In this document: in pieces, positions 62,149 through 64,000 of the stretch | Position numbering within the stretch: the first letter of the stretch is position 1 | Layout: each line of letters starts with the position of its first letter | Assembly: GCF_012933545.1 (NCBI RefSeq) | Contig: NZ_JAADJU010000003.1 | Span: 62,001 to 126,000, forward strand | DNA: 64,000 nt | Direction: 5' to 3' | From: Rouxiella aceris | Lineage (GTDB): Bacteria > Pseudomonadota > Gammaproteobacteria > Enterobacterales > Enterobacteriaceae | The notes under the pieces: generated by a model | What the model was told of the DNA's origin: nothing | Databases searched by the model: none | The model's input: only the letters and a program-made list of their open reading frames with translations | Position numbers and translations under genes: made by a program

Positions 62149-62994
62149 TTACGCCAGGAAACCGGCCCAATAACCAAAGATACCGATAACAAATATCACC
62201 ATAATCATCAGCAGCGCATTGACTTTTTTACGCAGCAGTTTGGCGACAAACAGCGTCAGCAGCAGCGGTAACATGCCCGGTAATAGCTGATTTAATATAC
62301 CCTGTACGGTAGTCACGACCACCTGGCCATCGGCACCGGTAATACGCGAAACCACAATAGGTACATTAATAGTGGTCCATTTACAGACCAGCGCCCCCAT
62401 AATAAATAGCCCAAGGATTGAGGCGGATTCAGTCAGTTTCTGAATACGATTGCCGCCGAGATCGGCCAATATTTCACGTCCTTTCTCGTAGCCATATTTC
62501 AGACCAAAATATTTTACCGGCAAGCGGATGGCGTTAAATGCCAGAAAGAAAAACAGCGGACCGAGGATACTGCCATTAAGTGCCAGTGAGGCCCCTAACG
62601 CCGCCAGTACCGGGCGAATAGTACCCCAGAAAATCGGGTCGCCGACGCCGGCAAAAGGTCCCATCAAGCCGACTTTTACGCCGCTGATACTGCTGCCATC
62701 AATATTGGCACCATTGGCTTTTTCTTCTTCCATCGCCCCGGTAACCCCTAAAATAGGCGCGCTGCAAAAAGGTTGGGTATTAAACCATTCCAGGTGGCGT
62801 TTCAGCGCTTCATTACGTTCTGCGCCTGGGCCATATAAACGTTTAATGGCCGGGATCATAATGAAACAGTAGCCCATTGCCTGTACACGTTCGAAGTTAA
62901 ATGAACCCAACAGGAAATTTGAGCGAATGAACATATTAAAAATATCGCCTTTGGTAAGCTTTTTTTCATTCGAGCTAACGGATTGCGTAGTCAT
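62149..62994 (-). CDS. Mannose-family PTS IID component (ManZ-like)
   Basis: Protein of 281 residues from the ATG at 62994 (AAGGA upstream). It resembles E. coli ManZ throughout: RSNFLLGSFNFERVQAMGYC, NTQPFCSAPILGVTGAMEEE, GVKVGLMGPFAGVGDPIFWG and VVSRITGADGQ. IID and IIC form the membrane channel for hexoses or amino sugars. Confidence 0.95.
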   Translation of the reverse strand: MTTQSVSSNEKKLTKGDIFNMFIRSNFLLGSFNFERVQAMGYCFIMIPAIKRLYGPGAERNEALKRHLEWFNTQPFCSAPILGVTGAMEEEKANGANIDGSSISGVKVGLMGPFAGVGDPIFWGTIRPVLAALGASLALNGSILGPLFFFLAFNAIRLPVKYFGLKYGYEKGREILADLGGNRIQKLTESASILGLFIMGALVCKWTTINVPIVVSRITGADGQVVVTTVQGILNQLLPGMLPLLLTLFVAKLLRKKVNALLMIMVIFVIGIFGYWAGFLA

Positions 62995-63008
62995 CAGATT
63001 ATCCTTCA

Positions 63009-63815
63009 TTATGCGTCCAAGTCATCTTCGTCATTTACTGCAACCTGGCTGTGAGCACCAGCAGGGGCGGCAACGGCGGCTTTCGGTTGGTATTTCGGAT
63101 TAAGTTGCATATACAACAAGGCACCCACTAACCCCATACCGCCGAGACCTACCAGGTTAAAGCTGGTAAATGCCGCCATCAGGAAACCGGCAAAGAAGAA
63201 CGGCATCAGATATTTAACGCTCATCATATTGATAACCATCGCATACCCCACCACCACAATAATGCCACCGCCGATTTGCAGGCCATGGGTTACCACGGAA
63301 GGAATACCGTTTAACATTACCTGCACGGAATCGACGCTCATCATCACGACGACAAAGGTCGGGATCATCACGCGCAGCGCCTGGAAGCACAGGGCGGTAA
63401 TATGCATTATCTCAATGCCCCGCATATTGCCCGCTTCCGCGTAAGCGTCGGCGCGGTGGATCAAAAACACCGTAGTCGTGCGCACAAAAATGGTCAGTGC
63501 CTGTCCGGCGGCGGCTAACGCCACGGCAATGGCAATACCTTCCCCTACGCCCTGATGGGTATTAATCACCAGAATGGTCGAGATCACCGAGGCAATAGCG
63601 GTATCAGGGGCCATGGCCAGACCGACGTTCATCCAGCCCAGCGCCATCATTTCCAGAGTACCGCCGAGAATGACACCGGTGGTAATATCACCCAGCACCC
63701 AACCTACCAGGCTACAGGCCACCAGCGGACGGTGAGTCTGGCCTTCATCAAGCACACTGCCCATGCCGGTAATGGCGGCAATCAGCAGTAATAATACAAT
63801 TTGCAACGTAGTCAT
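63009..63815 (-). CDS. Mannose-family PTS IIC component (ManY-like)
   Basis: Protein of 268 residues. ITGMGSVLDEGQTHRPLVAC, GGTLEMMALGWMNVGLAMAP and IIVVVGYAMVINMMSVKYLM match ManY. It ends with an acidic tail (NDEDDLDA), as in ManY. Confidence 0.95.
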   Translation of the reverse strand: MTTLQIVLLLLIAAITGMGSVLDEGQTHRPLVACSLVGWVLGDITTGVILGGTLEMMALGWMNVGLAMAPDTAIASVISTILVINTHQGVGEGIAIAVALAAAGQALTIFVRTTTVFLIHRADAYAEAGNMRGIEIMHITALCFQALRVMIPTFVVVMMSVDSVQVMLNGIPSVVTHGLQIGGGIIVVVGYAMVINMMSVKYLMPFFFAGFLMAAFTSFNLVGLGGMGLVGALLYMQLNPKYQPKAAVAAPAGAHSQVAVNDEDDLDA

Positions 63816-63826
63816 AATGTCCTCGG

Positions 63827-64000
63827 TTATTTCAGCTTAGTCATAAAATCGACCGCAGAATCTGAAGGTAACTGGCGCAATTCCTGCCGGATACCCAATG
63901 CCTGTAATGCCTTGAACGCCGCGATATCATCTGCCGTGACGCTGACGGACTTGGTCACCTGCTCGCGATCGTTTTCAAAGCGCATGCCGCCGACGTTGAC
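63827..64000 (-). CDS. Mannose-family PTS IIB (or IIAB) component, C-terminal part
   Basis: The last 57 codons are present; the rest lies past the right edge. VNVGGMRFENDREQVTKSVS and the following DDIAAFKALQALGI match the end of ManX. The IIB domain passes phosphate to the sugar. Whether it is fused to IIA, as in ManX, cannot be seen. Confidence 0.88.
   Translation of the reverse strand, partial: VNVGGMRFENDREQVTKSVSVTADDIAAFKALQALGIRQELRQLPSDSAVDFMTKLK

Overview
The window looks like the chromosome of a member of the Enterobacterales. The manXYZ-type PTS genes, the SPI-2-type secretion proteins, the LsrR/EryD-type sugar regulator and the NtrC/sigma-54 promoters all fit that order. The genus cannot be fixed from the sequence; a free-living or plant/insect-associated Sodalis- or Pectobacteriaceae-like bacterium would fit the mix of one type III secretion system (T3SS) and many catabolic operons. 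Genes are dense, and no tRNA, rRNA, insertion sequence or CRISPR array was seen.

Region 1 (1-14581) is a T3SS island of the SPI-2/Ssa-Esc type. It opens with the 5' part of an InvF-like AraC regulator on the minus strand. Then come five tandem paralogues of the SseB/EspA filament protein, an SseA-like chaperone, an SscA/SycD-like TPR chaperone, an SseC-like translocator, an unrecognised 360-residue protein, an SseD-like translocator, an SseE-like protein and a 431-residue AT-rich effector candidate. The export-gate genes sctR, S, T and U and a lipoprotein lytic transglycosylase follow. The needle, rings, ATPase and secretin are not in the window. The five filament paralogues keep nearly identical ends and carry a central segment that grows from 0 to about 100 extra residues. 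The effector candidate carries SILK-type (GILK) and RVxF-type (KSVRF) motifs, the pair that eukaryotic proteins use to dock on protein phosphatase 1.

Region 2 (14599-23509) is a minus-strand operon: FadR-type GntR regulator, dipeptide-type ABC transporter, cytoplasmic gamma-glutamyltransferase-family enzyme and DapA/NanA-family aldolase. It probably serves import and breakdown of a peptide-like or gamma-glutamyl compound.

Region 3 (23900-37030) is a nitrogen-linked catabolic regulon of unknown substrate. It holds a polar amino-acid-type ABC transporter, an FAD dehydrogenase, an SDR with its catalytic Tyr replaced by Phe, a luciferase-like monooxygenase, a Rieske oxygenase, an aldo/keto reductase, a type III glutamine synthetase-like ligase, a TetR repressor, a MetX-like alpha/beta hydrolase, and a cyclophilin-fold/helical protein pair. 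Four AT-rich palindromes built on TTAATTAA lie at the four promoter regions. Two of them abut or overlap good sigma-54 promoters.

Region 4 (37248-40174) holds a DUF3750 protein and a PAS-GGDEF-EAL protein. Region 5 (40543-49287) is a polyol/sugar operon on the minus strand: ribose-type ABC importer, SorC regulator, GlpD/EryB-like dehydrogenase, LsrF-type aldolase and FGGY kinase, ending in a clear terminator. A chemoreceptor gene diverges from it.

Region 6 (51900-60007) is an amide/urea operon: sigma-54 promoter, an NtrC-like enhancer site, a two-hexaloop ANTAR RNA leader, UrtABCDE-type transporter and an AmiR-like ANTAR antiterminator. An AraC regulator and an amidase lie convergently. Region 7 has an EAL protein and the 3' part of a mannose-type PTS operon (IIB partial, IIC, IID).
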